The notes under the pieces are model-generated. The model saw nothing but the letters and a program-made list of their open reading frames with translations. It made no database searches and was not told the origin of the DNA. A stretch of DNA of 64,000 nucleotides. It comes from Azadirachta indica. Lineage: Eukaryota > Streptophyta > Magnoliopsida > Sapindales > Meliaceae. The stretch covers positions 9,956,457-10,020,456 of the forward strand of contig CM040442.1 in the NCBI GenBank assembly GCA_022749755.1, in the 5' to 3' direction. Shown piece after piece: positions 33,399 through 45,386 of the stretch (positions are counted from its first letter, which is position 1; every line of letters starts with the position of its first letter). The translations under genes were made by a program, and so were the position numbers.

Positions 33399-34688
33399 AT
33401 GGAAATCAAAATCATTTCTATTGAAATTATCAAGCCATCCTCTCCAACCCCAGCCCACCTAAGAACCCACAAGGCTTTCGTTCCTAATAATGTTACTAAA
33501 GATTACGTTCCTGCTCCCGTAATTTACTTTTACTCAGCACAAAGCAAAGATGTCATGAAAATTTCAAGCCATCTCAAAAAGTCTTTGTCCAAAACATTAA
33601 CCTATTACTACCTTTTTGCAGGACAAGTTAAAGATGGAGTCTTTGACTGCAATGATCATGGTGCGATCTTCATCGAAACTCAAGTAGTTGTTGGCGAGAT
33701 GTGTAAGCTTCTTCAAGAAAGAGACAACAATCTGTTCAAGCAACTAGTGCCATTACAGGGTAATATGCAAGAAATTACAACCACTTATAATAAAGCCAAC
33801 TTAATCCTGCAGATCAATTACTTTAGTTGTGGTGGGATTGCAATCTGTATTTGCTTTAATCATACTATTGTCGATGGAGCAACTGCAGCTTACTTTGTCA
33901 AAAGCTGGGCAGAAATTGCACATGGCGCCAATGATATAAAGAATGTGGTTGTTGATTATTCCTCCATCTATCCTCCATACGATTCTTATGCATCATTGAG
34001 AAGTCTTCACGGACAAAATCATTATGATTATAGTCAAACCGAACTTGTAGGAAAACATTTTATGTTTGATGGTGAAAAGATAGTTGCTCTAAGAGCAAAA
34101 ATTGGTAGCGGGCCATATTTAGATCATCCAACACGTTTTGAGACTATAGCCGCACTTATTTCAGGTGTGCTGATAAAGAATGCAAATAGAGGAACACATA
34201 AACTTACTGCTAAACAAATGGCAGTAGTAAGTGCGATCAATCTACGGAAGATAGTGAATCCGCCATTACCACCGCAAAGTCTTGGGTGCTTGGTGATGAC
34301 GGCAATCGCAAAATTGCCGATTAATGAAGAAGTTGACTACAATTATTTAGCCTCAGAAGTCCATAAAGCTATCAAGAATGAGGTTGATCAATACAAGAGG
34401 AACATGCATGTTGGTGGTCTAGTTAAAGGACTTGCAAACAGTGAGGTGATTCATTTTTCTGATGTTTCTAGAATGCCATTTTACGAAGCTGATTTTGGGT
34501 GGGGAAAGCCCATAATGGTATCCCTTATTTCCTTGAATATTAAGGCTGCGTGCCTATTGCCCACCAGTGATGGTGTAGGAGTTGAAGCATTCATTATATT
34601 AACTAAGGAAGAAATGGCTAAATTTGAACAAGATCCTGATTTTCTTTCTTATGCGAAACCATTTATGTCAAAAAGGGCTAGATTATGA
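33399..34688 (+). CDS. BAHD acyltransferase (vinorine synthase-like)
   Basis: Intact single-exon gene of 429 residues, a normal length for the family. BAHD enzymes are cytosolic and move an acyl group from acyl-CoA to an alcohol or amine of a specialised metabolite. The catalytic motif HxxxD is HTIVD (residues 155-159), and the structural motif is DFGWG (365-369). The N-terminus IISIEIIKPSSPTPAHLRTH and the C-terminus (LTKEEMAKFEQDPDFLSYA) resemble the vinorine synthase-like group (clade III). The donor and acceptor cannot be read from sequence. The start at 33399 is the first ATG after the TATA-like box and agrees with the usual family start. Upstream lies a gypsy LTR; downstream is a poly(A)-type signal. 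A dead paralogue is at 11738-13008, and another copy is expected past the window end. Whether it is expressed is unknown. Confidence 0.95.
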   Translation: MEIKIISIEIIKPSSPTPAHLRTHKAFVPNNVTKDYVPAPVIYFYSAQSKDVMKISSHLKKSLSKTLTYYYLFAGQVKDGVFDCNDHGAIFIETQVVVGEMCKLLQERDNNLFKQLVPLQGNMQEITTTYNKANLILQINYFSCGGIAICICFNHTIVDGATAAYFVKSWAEIAHGANDIKNVVVDYSSIYPPYDSYASLRSLHGQNHYDYSQTELVGKHFMFDGEKIVALRAKIGSGPYLDHPTRFETIAALISGVLIKNANRGTHKLTAKQMAVVSAINLRKIVNPPLPPQSLGCLVMTAIAKLPINEEVDYNYLASEVHKAIKNEVDQYKRNMHVGGLVKGLANSEVIHFSDVSRMPFYEADFGWGKPIMVSLISLNIKAACLLPTSDGVGVEAFIILTKEEMAKFEQDPDFLSYAKPFMSKRARL

Positions 34689-34750
34689 AAAATAATACCT
34701 TGTGATAATCTCAGTTGCGATATGCCACATCTTGAGATAATTACGTCTTC

Positions 34751-34756
34751 AATAAA
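34751..34756 (+). terminator. putative polyadenylation signal
   Basis: AATAAA 63 bases after the BAHD stop codon. It is conserved in the pseudogene's 3' flank (CAATAAAGGA near 13072). Confidence 0.5.
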
Positions 34757-36291
34757 TGATATGAACAAATTCATCTGCTGAACTTTTTTTGTTGAGTCCT
34801 TGTTTTCTAAGTGCTCTCAGAATTTTGTCCATGTTTTGTGTCCATTTCAAGAGCGAGTTCTTTTATGTCGTCTCTTGACTTGTAGTTTGGTTATTTTTCT
34901 TTAATAAATTCTTCTTGGATCTTGTCATCGGTTCTCTTTTAGAGAAAAGAAAATTAGAAGGATCAATTATTAAAAGTTTTAGCAAACTGTTGCTGACTAT
35001 TTGTTTAACGGTAATTATAATAGAGTAGTCAGATAAGAAAGAAATTGCTGGAAACATTTATTTTAGAAGAACAAAAACCGACAAAGACAGATAAATATTG
35101 GAATCCTTGCTTATACTTAATCGGTTGTGTCAAAAAAGGCTACATTACAAAAATAGAAGTTTTAGTAATCAAATTGAATGGATTAGCACATTGATGAAAA
35201 CATTAATTTATATCACATTGATAATATAACATTTATCTATATATTTTAGTTTTATTTTTATATTTGGCTAGATATAAATATATTTAATTTAAATTATAAT
35301 ATAATAAAAAATAATATATTACAAACATGTTGTAAAATAGATAAATTATGAATTTGTATTTAATTAATAAATTAATATTATTCTTCTTTATTTTATTCAA
35401 TATATAATATGTAATTAATATTGTATTATAAATATATTATAAAATGAATAATCTAATAATTTTTGTTATAATATTTATACCAATATTTTATTATCAATAT
35501 GTAATAAAATAAATACCTATAATTATTATTATATTTATTTTCAGTTAGGAGCTTAAAAATATTTTTTCTTAATTAACTACTATTAAAAAGGGAATAACCA
35601 TCTTTTTTTTAATAAATAAAGATTTTAGTGGATATTTTTAAAAGCACCAAAATCACTAAAAAAATAATATTTTCAATGATGAGTCAATATTTGTTTACCG
35701 AGGAATGTAAGACATTAAAAAGGCAATAATACAAAGTAGGATTCACTTTGCAAAATATAATTAGGCTAGTGTTGCAAACTTTGATATTGTTGAGTTACAA
35801 TGTTTAAATAAATCAACCCAAATCGCATTATTGAATAATTATTTTATTAGAATGACATTATTGCTAACCCTCTAAAATCCTTATAAAACTCCCTTTTTTA
35901 ATTTATTATGTTAAAATATGTTAAAACAATAAAAAATTTCTTACAACATCCCATTAATTCTAGGATTTACTCTTATTTCTAACTTCTTTAGGAACTCTAG
36001 TGCTCTCATTTTTTTAATTGAAAATGATTAATTGAATTTTCTTTTCAAAATATGTTTAATTAATTAAACTCCTATAAATTATTCATGTTAATTCTCTCTT
36101 TATCACTTTTTTTTATTGAATTAAAACTCCTATAAATTTCTTGAAGGGTAAAATATTTATTTTTTTGATTTATATTTTTAAAAGAAGTTAAAAGTTAGTA
36201 GAAGTACAAATAAGTTATAAATTTAATAGGATGTAAAGATTGTTTAACATAAGCTAAAATATGTGAGTTTAATTGAATATATCCTTTTATA
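34757..36291. other. 3' flank of the BAHD gene, AT-rich
   Basis: 34689-35630 matches the pseudogene's 3' flank, with the equivalent of 13520-14390 missing. Beyond 35630 the sequence is unique AT-rich DNA without a recognised gene. Confidence 0.6.
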
Positions 36292-36300
36292 TAATTTCAA

Positions 36301-37478
36301 GGGAAATTTACATATATTCTCCTGATATTTAGAGAAACAAACATATATCTCCTTGATGCTTACAAAAAAATAAATGCCTCCCCTCAAGTTTGGACTATCC
36401 TCCCACCTTAACTGCTATTTTTACTAGTTGATCAATTAAGTTAATATCATTTGGATCCCTTAAATTTTAAATAATTATAAATCAGTAATATAATTATTTT
36501 AATTATAATAATTTAGTCTTTACTTCAATATTTTTTACAATATACTTTTTTTAATTAGTCTCTATTTTAATTTTTTTCATAATATATTAGGAACTAAATA
36601 ATTTTTTAATTTATTATTTCAATAAAAAAATTTTAAAAAAGTTTTTATTAAAAAATTTCAATAATGAGATAAATTGACTCATAGCTAAAATAATTTTAAC
36701 CATCTTCTTTTACTTTCTTAATAATAATTTAATATTTAATTATCAAAAGAAATTTTAAATATTTTTTAACTTTTTATTTTTATATATATTATATTTATTT
36801 AAAAGATTATATTTTATATTTATTATCAAAATATAAATAAAAATATAAAGATTACTTTGATGTCATTTATTAATAGAATTAGTAATTAAATATATTTTAC
36901 ATTATTTTTAAATAATATACTTTAATTTTAATTAAAATGCTAAAATGTATATATAACGTGTATTTTTTATTTTTATTTATATTTTCATATTTTTTTTAAA
37001 GAATATATAATAAATTTAACATTATTTTTTAAATAGATATATTATATATAAAAAAAATAAAATGTTAAGAAAATATTTTATTTAAAATTATTAATGAGAA
37101 AGTAAAAGAAAAAATGAAAATTATTTTAGCGTATAAGTTCAATCTAACTCATTATTAGAATTTTCTTAATAATAGTATTTTTTAGTTTTTTATTGAAATA
37201 ATAAATTAAAAAATTATTTTATTGTTAATATATTATGAAAAAAAAATTAAAATATGAACTAAATTATTATAATTAAGATAATTATATTTTTAGTTATTAA
37301 TATTTTAAAATTTAGAGATACAAATGATATTAACCTAAGCAGTCAATTGATAAAAATAAAAGTCAAAAGGAGTATGTATCTATTTCTTTAAATTTGAAAG
37401 GGGCATTTAATTTTCCCCAAACATTAGAAGGATATGTGTCAATTTCCTCAAATATTATGGGGTATATGTCAATTTCCC
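36301..37478. mobile_element. MULE-like foldback element with 9-base target duplication
   Basis: 1178 bases, almost all of it one inverted repeat with arms of several hundred bases. Ends are GGGAAATTTACATATA on the left and TATATGTCAATTTCCC on the right. Inner pairs include TTAATATCATTTG / CAAATGATATTAA and CTTTTACTTTCTTAATAATA against TTATTAATGAGAAAGTAAAAG. Flanks are TAATTTCAA (36292-36300) and TAATTTTAA (37479-37487), a 9-base duplication with one change. The GGGAAA ends and 9-base duplication link it to the element at 23635-24923. No coding sequence. Confidence 0.88.
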
Positions 37479-37487
37479 TAATTTTAA

Positions 37488-38399
37488 TTGAAGTTAAAAT
37501 TGTAAATGATGAAAGTTGAGTTCTAAGAGAGATTTAAAGAGGTGGCAATATAACGTGTAAATTTTTAACTTTAAAATTTTATTTTAAATTTATTAATCAC
37601 TTATTAAGATGCTAATTCATTAGTATAATGACTATTAACCTTATAAATAGTAATCAGTCAAGAAAAATAACTGTTAAATTCCTAAAGTTTAATAAAAATA
37701 AAAATAATAATATTATTTATTATTTATTACAAATCTAATATTTACTTTTCCTATTGTTCATGAGGGAAATCTATTTAATCCACGAGTTAAATCATGATTG
37801 GTTGATTGTTGTAATGGGCCTTATATCGACTTCAATGCCTTCAATATTGCTAGGCTTTAGGATCCAAATGCTTTTGCATCTTATCTTGAATTGCAATAAG
37901 TAAGGTCTTCTACATTCATTGAGTCTCACCTGTTGACCCAAGAGTCGAGATGTTGTGACCTTAAAAGACTAGTTTAAACTAGTCGAGATATTTGCTAATG
38001 CTTTCGTACCTGTAAAACTTAATAAGCATAAAGCACAAACTATGAGTCCATAGTATGTGAAGAAAAAGTCAGTTGTTTTATCAATGCAAAGGAATATGAT
38101 AGTTTAATGGTATATCGCAATCAAAGAATAGGATCAATACCTTAGAAATCAATTTGTGGCAATGTTCATTACAACCATTTGCGATCTAACAAATACAAGT
38201 CTACGGAAAAGGTGATTTTGGAGTCTAAAATAATAAGGTTGAGGCCAATAATGGATGTAGTAAAGATCTAGAACATTAAGGAGGACTTTGGAGCCAATTT
38301 AGATAGTGGAAAATAGCTAAAAAATAATTAAAGATTGCAGGTTTCGCTGTGAAGAAGAAGATGCTTCTCCAAGACAAGCTCTGCAAGGAATTTACACTA
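37488..38399. other. unassigned non-coding sequence
   Basis: No gene recognised. Part of 37980-38340 may belong to the same dispersed repeat as the next feature. Confidence 0.4.
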
Positions 38400-38960
38400 A
38401 TGAATCTCTTCCTCTCCTGAATGTGGAATCATGAGTCTATATAGTGTGTGGCGTAGAGTTATAGTAGGATATAACTAGTTTATGTAATTCTATTCTAATA
38501 CCATTGTCTTTCTAAGACAAATCTTATCTAGGATTTAAATTAGTAGAATTTAATTATATTTAAAAGAGATGTTCGAAACTTATACTTGTAATAAAACATT
38601 AATAGTAATTATGCTATTTGTTATAAAATATTTATTTTAATTAACCTTAAGTTAATTGAAATTTGGATTTGAGTTTTAAAAAGAAAGACTTTTTGAGCTT
38701 TTGTGTTCCTAATGCATTAGCCTAATCATATAATAGATACTTTCGGTCTAAGTATCTCCCAGGTAGGTTAAGCTTAGAACATTATATTGATATTGCTAGA
38801 CTTGAGTCTATTTTTACCTTCCACACTACAGCCCACTACTTAAGTCCCAAAAGAATGGTATCTACATTACTTAGTGAAACGACATAGTTTTGGCTTGAGT
38901 TTGGGTTCAAGGCCATAGTCAATTTTTATGCATCAACACTTATGTAACTATTATTGTATA
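38400..38960 (+). repeat. dispersed repeat, LTR-like (copy 1)
   Basis: The stretch containing TTGTGTTCCTAATGCATTAG, CTAATCATATAATAGATACT and CTAAGTATCTCCCAGGTAGG recurs, diverged, at 42560-43120. Both copies are in the same orientation about 4 kb apart. The earlier parts are only weakly alike, so they are probably two old members of one LTR family rather than the two LTRs of one element. Confidence 0.5.
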
Positions 38961-40239
38961 AAGTAGTAAAGGTCATTATACTAATAGATTAAGAATTTAA
39001 TCGATATTTTTAAAATTGACGAAACTAATCAGTCTAATAGATCAAATTTTAAGAATTTATAAGTCCTTTCTCTATAATTATTTTTATAGTTACATTAATA
39101 ATAACAATAACAATATTAATAACAATAATAATAATAAAAAAAAATTGAAATTAAGTGCAAACTATATAATTCAAACCAAACTACGCCAATTTTAAATAGT
39201 TTGGTTTGAGTTGCTCAACAATTTTTTTAATAAGTATGGAATCCCCACTAGCCTTATTGTATTTAGTTTCACAATTTTTCATAATGATTTTTAACCACCT
39301 TATTGTTACTAGTGATGGTAATGGGGTGGGTTTGAGGCAAGTTTGCCTTCAAACTCGCCCCTCCCCAGTTTAGAAAGAAACGGAGCGAGCCAACTTGTTT
39401 CTATTTCTAACCTACCTAATTCGTCCCCGTTTGACCATTTTTGACCATTTTTTTAGCAATATTAATTTAATTTTGTTGATTTTAAATCAAATCCTAAATT
39501 TTAATTATCACTAGTTCTTTATTTATCAATAAATTCATAATTCTAAGTCTTATTAATTCTTCTTTTAAAATGTTAAAATACAAAATATAAAAATTCTTCT
39601 TCAATTGTACGGAAAACAATTCATATTTTTCCTATTTCAATTCAATCACATTTTAATTTCCTCTTTTCCAATTTAATTTATAGGCAAATTAAAACAATAC
39701 AAAAATAACTAATTTTCACACTAATAATATTAAGATACATAAAATCAAATTCAAACTTAGAAAAATTACCATAAAATCAACACTAGACTATAAAACTAAA
39801 CAATTCAATCTTTCTAATATTTCTTCAATTTCTACAACAAAAAAATCCACAAGTTTCAATTCCATAACTTTCCAACTTTCCAAAACAATAACACAAACAA
39901 TTCAAAACTTTCCACAATATTTTGAACTTTCTAGAAAGTTAAAGACAAAAAGAAAAAAAGTTAAAAATTCTTTTTATATCATATCAAAAAACTATTCTTA
40001 AAAGTTAATTATTATAAACAATTTTTTTCTCCTGAAAATAAAAGATAATTGTTAATGCATGAGACTCATTTGAAGCCATTTCTCTAAAATAAAAAAATAA
40101 CAATAAACTTGTTAATCAAATATTGGTCAGCTATTTCAAATCACCTATTACAGAATACTTTCTCTATTATCATATATAATCATCGAAAACAAAAGAATTC
40201 ATATATTATGTAGTCTAGGGAAGGAGCTAAGTCATCGAT
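38961..40239. other. unassigned non-coding sequence
   Basis: AT-rich. At 39310-39420, TAGTGATGGTAATGGGGTGG and following GC-richer words resemble the end of a hAT-like repeat. No partner end was found. Confidence 0.4.
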
Positions 40240-40249
40240 TATATATTTA

Positions 40250-41367
40250 GAGCTATTATCACTTTCCACCTCTGAGGTATCGCACATTATCAATTAGATG
40301 GCTAGGATTGAAAAAAATAGGTAAACACCTCTCTTGAATTTTTGACACCGTTACTTGACTTAACAGAAAGGAGGATATTTCGGTCATTTAGTAAAAAATT
40401 AAAAGAACCTTCCTCTCATACCTCACATTCATCTATTTTTTTAATAAATTTTTTTTTTATAATTTTTTTTAAAATAAACTTCAAGGAAAGGCTTAGAACA
40501 ATACAACTAAATAATTAAGAAAAAAACATAGTATGTAAATTTTGACAAATCAATTAAATCATTTACAACAAACGATAAACTCAACTCCAGCAACCCAAAC
40601 TTGCATAACCCAGCAACGAACATGCAGAACCAAGCAAAACCAAAAACTACAACTAGTATGCCAAACAACACCAACATTCCAACTTGCGACAGCAGTAAAA
40701 ACACAGCCAAAAACCGACCTTCGAACATGCCCAACCTAGAAACAACAGCAAACCATACCCACCTCCACCGCCCGCTGTATCTCCTCCATCCCCACCACTC
40801 CTGCCTTGACCTTACCCACCACCCACCACTTCTCCCAACCATATCCAACACCACTAATCCGATGGATTCTCATTGAGTTTTCTTAGGCATATAACTTCTT
40901 GTTCTCTAAGATGTAGCATCTATAATTGTCTCTACATCTCTGTAAGATTCACTGTGTGATCCGAGTATACAATCCGATCTATTACAATACCACAAATTCT
41001 AGAATTTTCTTTGGTGGAATTCTTCCCAAGGCAGTGGGTTCTTGAAATCAATCTAGCATGATCATGTAAATGAGTTGCCGGAATCAAGATATTAATTGTA
41101 AGAAAAGTTCTCCATTTCGTGAGAAATTGAAAAAGAATTAGAAAGAAAAGGGAGAGATTTTGTGTGCTTACTACATAATAGCAAAGAAAGTAATGTTGAC
41201 GAGGAGACAGATTATCCATTTAATTTTTTGTTAAATGGTCAAAATACCCTTCATTTAAGTCAATTAACGGTGTCAAAGGTCCAAGGGAGGTGTTTGCCTA
41301 TTTTTCTAATTCTAGTCATATAAATGATAATACGCAGTACCCTAGAGGAGGAAAGTGATAATAGCCC
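40250..41367. mobile_element. TIR element with target duplication, MULE-like, possible captured DNA
   Basis: 1118 bases. The left end GAGCTATTATCACTTTCCAC pairs with the complement of the right end (GGGCTATTATCACTTTCCTC), and similarity runs for about 110 bases, through TAGGTAAACACCTC and TTTGACACCGTTA. Flanks are perfect copies of TATATATTTA (40240-40249 and 41368-41377), 9 or 10 bases depending on the end chosen. Between the arms lies a block (40540-41210) that is GC-richer than its surroundings and is not an inverted repeat. No transposase is seen. Confidence 0.85.
40507..40876. other. GC-richer cargo of the TIR element with overlapping open frames
   Basis: Open frames occur on both strands: a 115-residue frame on the - strand (40507-40854) and a 91-residue frame on the + strand (40601-40876). 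The + frame is rich in Asn, Thr, Pro and His, and the - frame in Gly, Trp and Val, which is the signature of biased composition rather than of a known family. I recognise no domain. It could be a fragment of a host gene captured by the element, but this is only a hypothesis. Confidence 0.35.
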
Positions 41368-41469
41368 TATATATTTACAGCCATGATCAATTTTAAATTG
41401 TAGATGTCATTTGTTTTAAAAATATTGAGTATATATTTACGTGATATAAACATAAGCAAACTGTTACTT

Positions 41470-41735
41470 AATAACAGCAGCCCATGAAAAACCTTTCTAC
41501 AAAATAAATCAAGCAAACAAAAGCCTTTCCAGAAAATAAATCAAGCAAAGTCACGTACTTATATATCATCACCATAATTATTCACCATATATGTTAATGA
41601 ATAAAAAGAAGTACAAAAATTACAAGAGCCCAAAGCCAGAAAAAGAAATCAACCAAAGTCACATATATATCATCACCATATATATTAATGAATAAAAAAT
41701 AAAAGTACAGATACATCAAGAGCCAAAAGGCTTAC
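41470..41735. repeat. short tandem duplications
   Basis: Sequence AAAATAAATCAAGCAAA occurs twice (41500 and 41535 areas). A unit of about 105 bases containing ATATATCATCACCATA and GTTAATGAATAAAAA (41545-41640) is repeated at 41650-41735 (ATATATCATCACCATATATA, TTAATGAATAAAAA). Confidence 0.75.
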
Positions 41736-42559
41736 AAAATCATGATGGAGCTTGATTAAGAATAAATCGTTGAAGGAAATCATATACAGCAGAAAAAGTA
41801 AAGAGAACCCAGATATATAATGGATTATTTATTCACATAAATGTATTAACAAAAGAACAAAATTTAACAAAAAAATAGTGAAATTGACAATTACCAAGCA
41901 AGCAAAACAAAAGCAAAGACGTAAAAACACTTCCAATAACTTCTTTTCCTATTAGAGATCGAACCATTTATGTAACATCCTTAATTCTAAAAAGAAATTT
42001 CTATTAGAATTTCTTCTATAATATAATATATGTCAAATATATAATCCTGTAAACTTTAAAATTTTATTTTAAATATTTCCAACAAAATTCAACACAATTA
42101 GTTCACTTCATTATTTAACAAAATATAACCAGTTTCATAATTTCCAATATTCAAGTACAAACATGGATATTACATCAAAACCATACATTATGAGCTCCTA
42201 CACCTATAATTACATAAAGTTTTAAAAGTAGCAAAAATCTTTATCCTAAAATATCCTTTGCCTTTTACTCACAAAATTTTCAGTATTGTCTAAACTTGAA
42301 AAGTAAAGATGAGCTAATGCGCAGTAATCTACACTAATGATGCTATGATCTTCAACCCCTAATAATTGTATGAGATGGTTTGTTGATCTTGTAGAAAAGA
42401 TACTCTTGCTTTACACATGGGATTTTTACATCCAACACAATTTGTCCTCTTACAACATTAAGGGTCCCTTTTTATAGGTAAGGAGGAGCCCAAATGGTCA
42501 AGAGTTAGGTGCATTGGGAATTTGCACTTGTGGAAGTCTTAGTTGTGGTTAAAGGAATC
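41736..42559. other. unassigned non-coding sequence
   Basis: AT-rich, with no gene recognised. 42300-42560 may be the diverged first part of the repeat that follows. Confidence 0.4.
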
Positions 42560-43120
42560 AAGAAATTTTATTTCTTTTTCCAATAAGGATTTAAATTAGT
42601 GTAACTCAATCCTATATGAAAGAGGTGTCCAAGGATTTGTACTTGCAATAAAACGTCTATTCTAATTATTCTTAATTAGAATAAGACACTTATTTTAAGT
42701 AATCCTAATTAGAAGAGGAATTGAAATACTCGTATTTGTAATGAAATATTTTATTTAAATAATTTTATTTGAAATAAAATACATTTTCTAATTAATTCTA
42801 ATTAGAATAAAATATTTATTTTAATTAATACTAGATTAATTAAAATAAAGTTTTGGGTTAAAAAAGATTATAAAGTTTTAGACTTTAAAAAGAGAGTCTT
42901 TTTGGATTTTTTGTGTTTCTTATGCATTAGCGTAATCATATAATGGATCTTTTGAACCTAAGTATCTCTAAGTGGGTTAAGTTAGATTATTATATTAATC
43001 TAGACCAAACTTTGAACTACTTTTCTTTCACACCATGACGTACAATTTATGCCCCAGAGAGTGGTTTAGGCCCACTTGTACTTTGTATACAATACTTGGT
43101 AAGATAATGTAATTTAAGTT
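42560..43120 (+). repeat. dispersed repeat, LTR-like (copy 2)
   Basis: Second copy of the repeat at 38400-38960, recognisable by TTGTGTTTCTTATGCATTAG, CGTAATCATATAATGGATCT and CTAAGTATCTCTAAGTGGGT. It also carries several alternating TAATTAGAATAA words. Confidence 0.5.
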
Positions 43121-44529
43121 TATTGTATCAACAAACTTATAAATTTATTTCAAAACATCTTTTTTCGCAAAACGCCAAGCAAACATTTCAATTGTGTTAA
43201 ACAAATATCCAAATGCTTTTATTTTCAAATTGAATATATTTTAGATATTCAAACTAAACTATTCCGACGAAAACATTTTTTTATTTTGTTATCATTAAAT
43301 TAGCACCACTAATTGACATTTTGCTAGTGATCTCGTCAATTGGACTAGATCCAATCAATCTATCAAAAGGGTTCCAATGGCCTTAGACCATGTCCAAAAG
43401 TCATAATTATTCACGTATACGTTGACCTATATAATGTGGGACATGATGTCAATCAAAATAATTGAAGAGGTAGCGAATGTTGTCGTTTATTTGCTAGTGC
43501 TAACTCTAATTTACTTTTATGTATGGAATTTTCAGTTGGACTTGCTTTTGTGTTGCTTTGGAGAATGTATAATTCATTAAACAAGGATCATTCCTCGTTT
43601 TCTTTTTCCTTTATAGACAAATAAAATTATAAAGCATATGAGAAAAATAATAAATAAATTATTATATTTATAACAATAAATAATGTAACAACATATAAAA
43701 TGTAAAAAAAATGTTAAAGTGAAAAAAGGAAAAGTGAAAATGTTGTTCAGTTGTGAAAAAGATGAAATTGGTTAGTGAGAGTAAAATTGTCCAAAAAATA
43801 GAGTTTAGGCTAGTTTGAAAAAAGGAATTAAAAGGTGATTATCTATGTAAATAAGATCTAAAATAGGGTAATTTTAAAAAATTTTCGTATATTCAACAAT
43901 GTCATAGGTAAGGATGCTTTCGCGTACAAAATAATTTTATATCATTAAACAAAATGATTTTAGTTGAAATACATATACAACTAGAAAGAGTTTCGTTATG
44001 AAAAGAATAAGATTAGATTAACATGAGTAAGAAAAATAAGCCAAATAGAATTTTCAATCTATAAAAGAATTGAGATCTCTTCACTTGCAGCATAAGAAAT
44101 CATCAAAGGAAAACTTTTATATAATAATAAGATGAATAATATCTAGTGAGGGTTCTCTAAGCCAAGACCCGCATTATTATAATACAGGATGACTAACTAT
44201 GAATCATTTCGGATAAATTGAGTTATTCTTTGTAGTATTCTTTGTTTCCACTTGCTTCTACATCTTGAATCACTATTGTTATGAAAAATCAACCAATCAA
44301 GATAATAGGAAAGGAAAACAATCACGGATAGTATTGATTTTACATGGAAAAAAAAATGAAGATTTTAGAAGAAAAAATCACAGCAGAGAAAGAGGCAATT
44401 TTCATTAAAATGAATAAGAAGAACATTGTAAGTTATACTGTACTAGTTATTTAATATCATAAATGTTACAAATCTTCACTTTGTCACTTATTTGCCTTAA
44501 TCTTCCATTATGCTCATAAGGGCTCATCA
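43121..44529. other. unassigned non-coding sequence
   Basis: No gene or repeat structure recognised in about 1.4 kb of AT-rich DNA. Confidence 0.4.
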
Positions 44530-44895
44530 AATGTTGTAAACACAGATCAATTCTAAGCAATGCTTGAACTTGGCTATAAAAATTGCTTTGGTCAACATGT
44601 TAGCTGGATACTCATGCTGGAAATCTTCTATACAATAACAAAACCATCTGAAATCACATCTCTAAGAAAATGAAACTTGATATCAATATACATTGTCCTT
44701 TCATAAACAATTGGGTTCTAAGTTAAATAAATGGCACTTTAACTATCACAAAGTACAATTATTTGCTATTGTGACATCCCAAGATCACACACAAGACCTC
44801 TCAATCACATACCTTTCTTCATTGCCTGTGTAATGGCCACGTACTTAACCTCTATAGTCGACAATGTTACTGTAGTATGCAATGTTACTTTCCAA
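44530..44895 (-). pseudogene. Ty1/copia RNase H fragment
   Basis: On the - strand the sense reads WKVTLHTTVTLSTIEVKYVA, then ITQAMKKGM*LRGLVCDLGM, SAIYLT*NPIVYERTMYIDI and KFHFLRDVISDGFVIV. This is the RNase H end of a copia polyprotein (family STTEAEYMA...HERTKHIDVRFHFIR). Three or more stops show it is dead. It is of a different subfamily from the copia copies at 5378 and 57422. It ends against the hAT-like repeat at 44900. Confidence 0.8.
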
Positions 44896-45195
44896 CAAAA
44901 TTGAAATATTATTTTATATAAAACGACATCATTAAAACAACATTGTTTTACTAGAAAATAAAAGAAGAAAAAGACAAATCGACAAAAGAAAAATATCAGT
45001 CTGAAAAAATTGAACCGGATCGAACTATCCCAACCGAACCATTAGGTTTACAATCATTTAGTCTAATTTTGAGTTAGTTTTATTTCTATCTTCGATCCAA
45101 TCTAGTTCTAAAAATTAAGAATTTGAAAATTTTTGATTCAGTTCGAGTCCAGTTTTGGAAAAACTCAAACTGAATTTAACCGTATTCACCCTTAT
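44896..45195. repeat. hAT-like repeat fragment (copy 2)
   Basis: Matches 20430-20650 (for example CAGTCTGAAAAAATTGAACC against CAATCTGAAAAATTGAACC) and extends further right to TTTAACCGTATTCACCCTTA, a possible terminal end. The unit-1 copy has lost this right part. Confidence 0.5.
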
Positions 45196-45199
45196 TGAA

Positions 45200-45386
45200 T
45201 ACAAAATAAGATGCATTAGTAGCATAACTACACAGACTTGAAATAGACCGAATGATTACAATGAAAATAAATAATTATAAAGGAGAAATGATGATATTTA
45301 CATGATTATATTAATAATGTAAATAATACTAATGATTGTATTTTCATAATAATGATGTCTTTCATATGATAATATATAATATCTAA
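45200..45386 (-). repeat. solo or truncated LTR beside LRR-RLK pseudogene
   Basis: 45238-45386 matches 18209-18344 of the LTR in unit 1, but no internal element follows. Its right end ATATCTAA joins the kinase pseudogene directly. Confidence 0.65.

Noticed and set aside
33399..34688. Naming the intact BAHD gene as a specific enzyme such as vinorine synthase
   Set aside because: Motifs place it in the BAHD family, but donor and acceptor cannot be read from sequence, so no gene symbol was given.
38400..43120. The two dispersed repeats as the LTR pair of one 4.7-kb retrotransposon
   Set aside because: The similarity is partial and diverged, no pol sequence lies between, and the MULE-like element and unrelated DNA occupy the interval.
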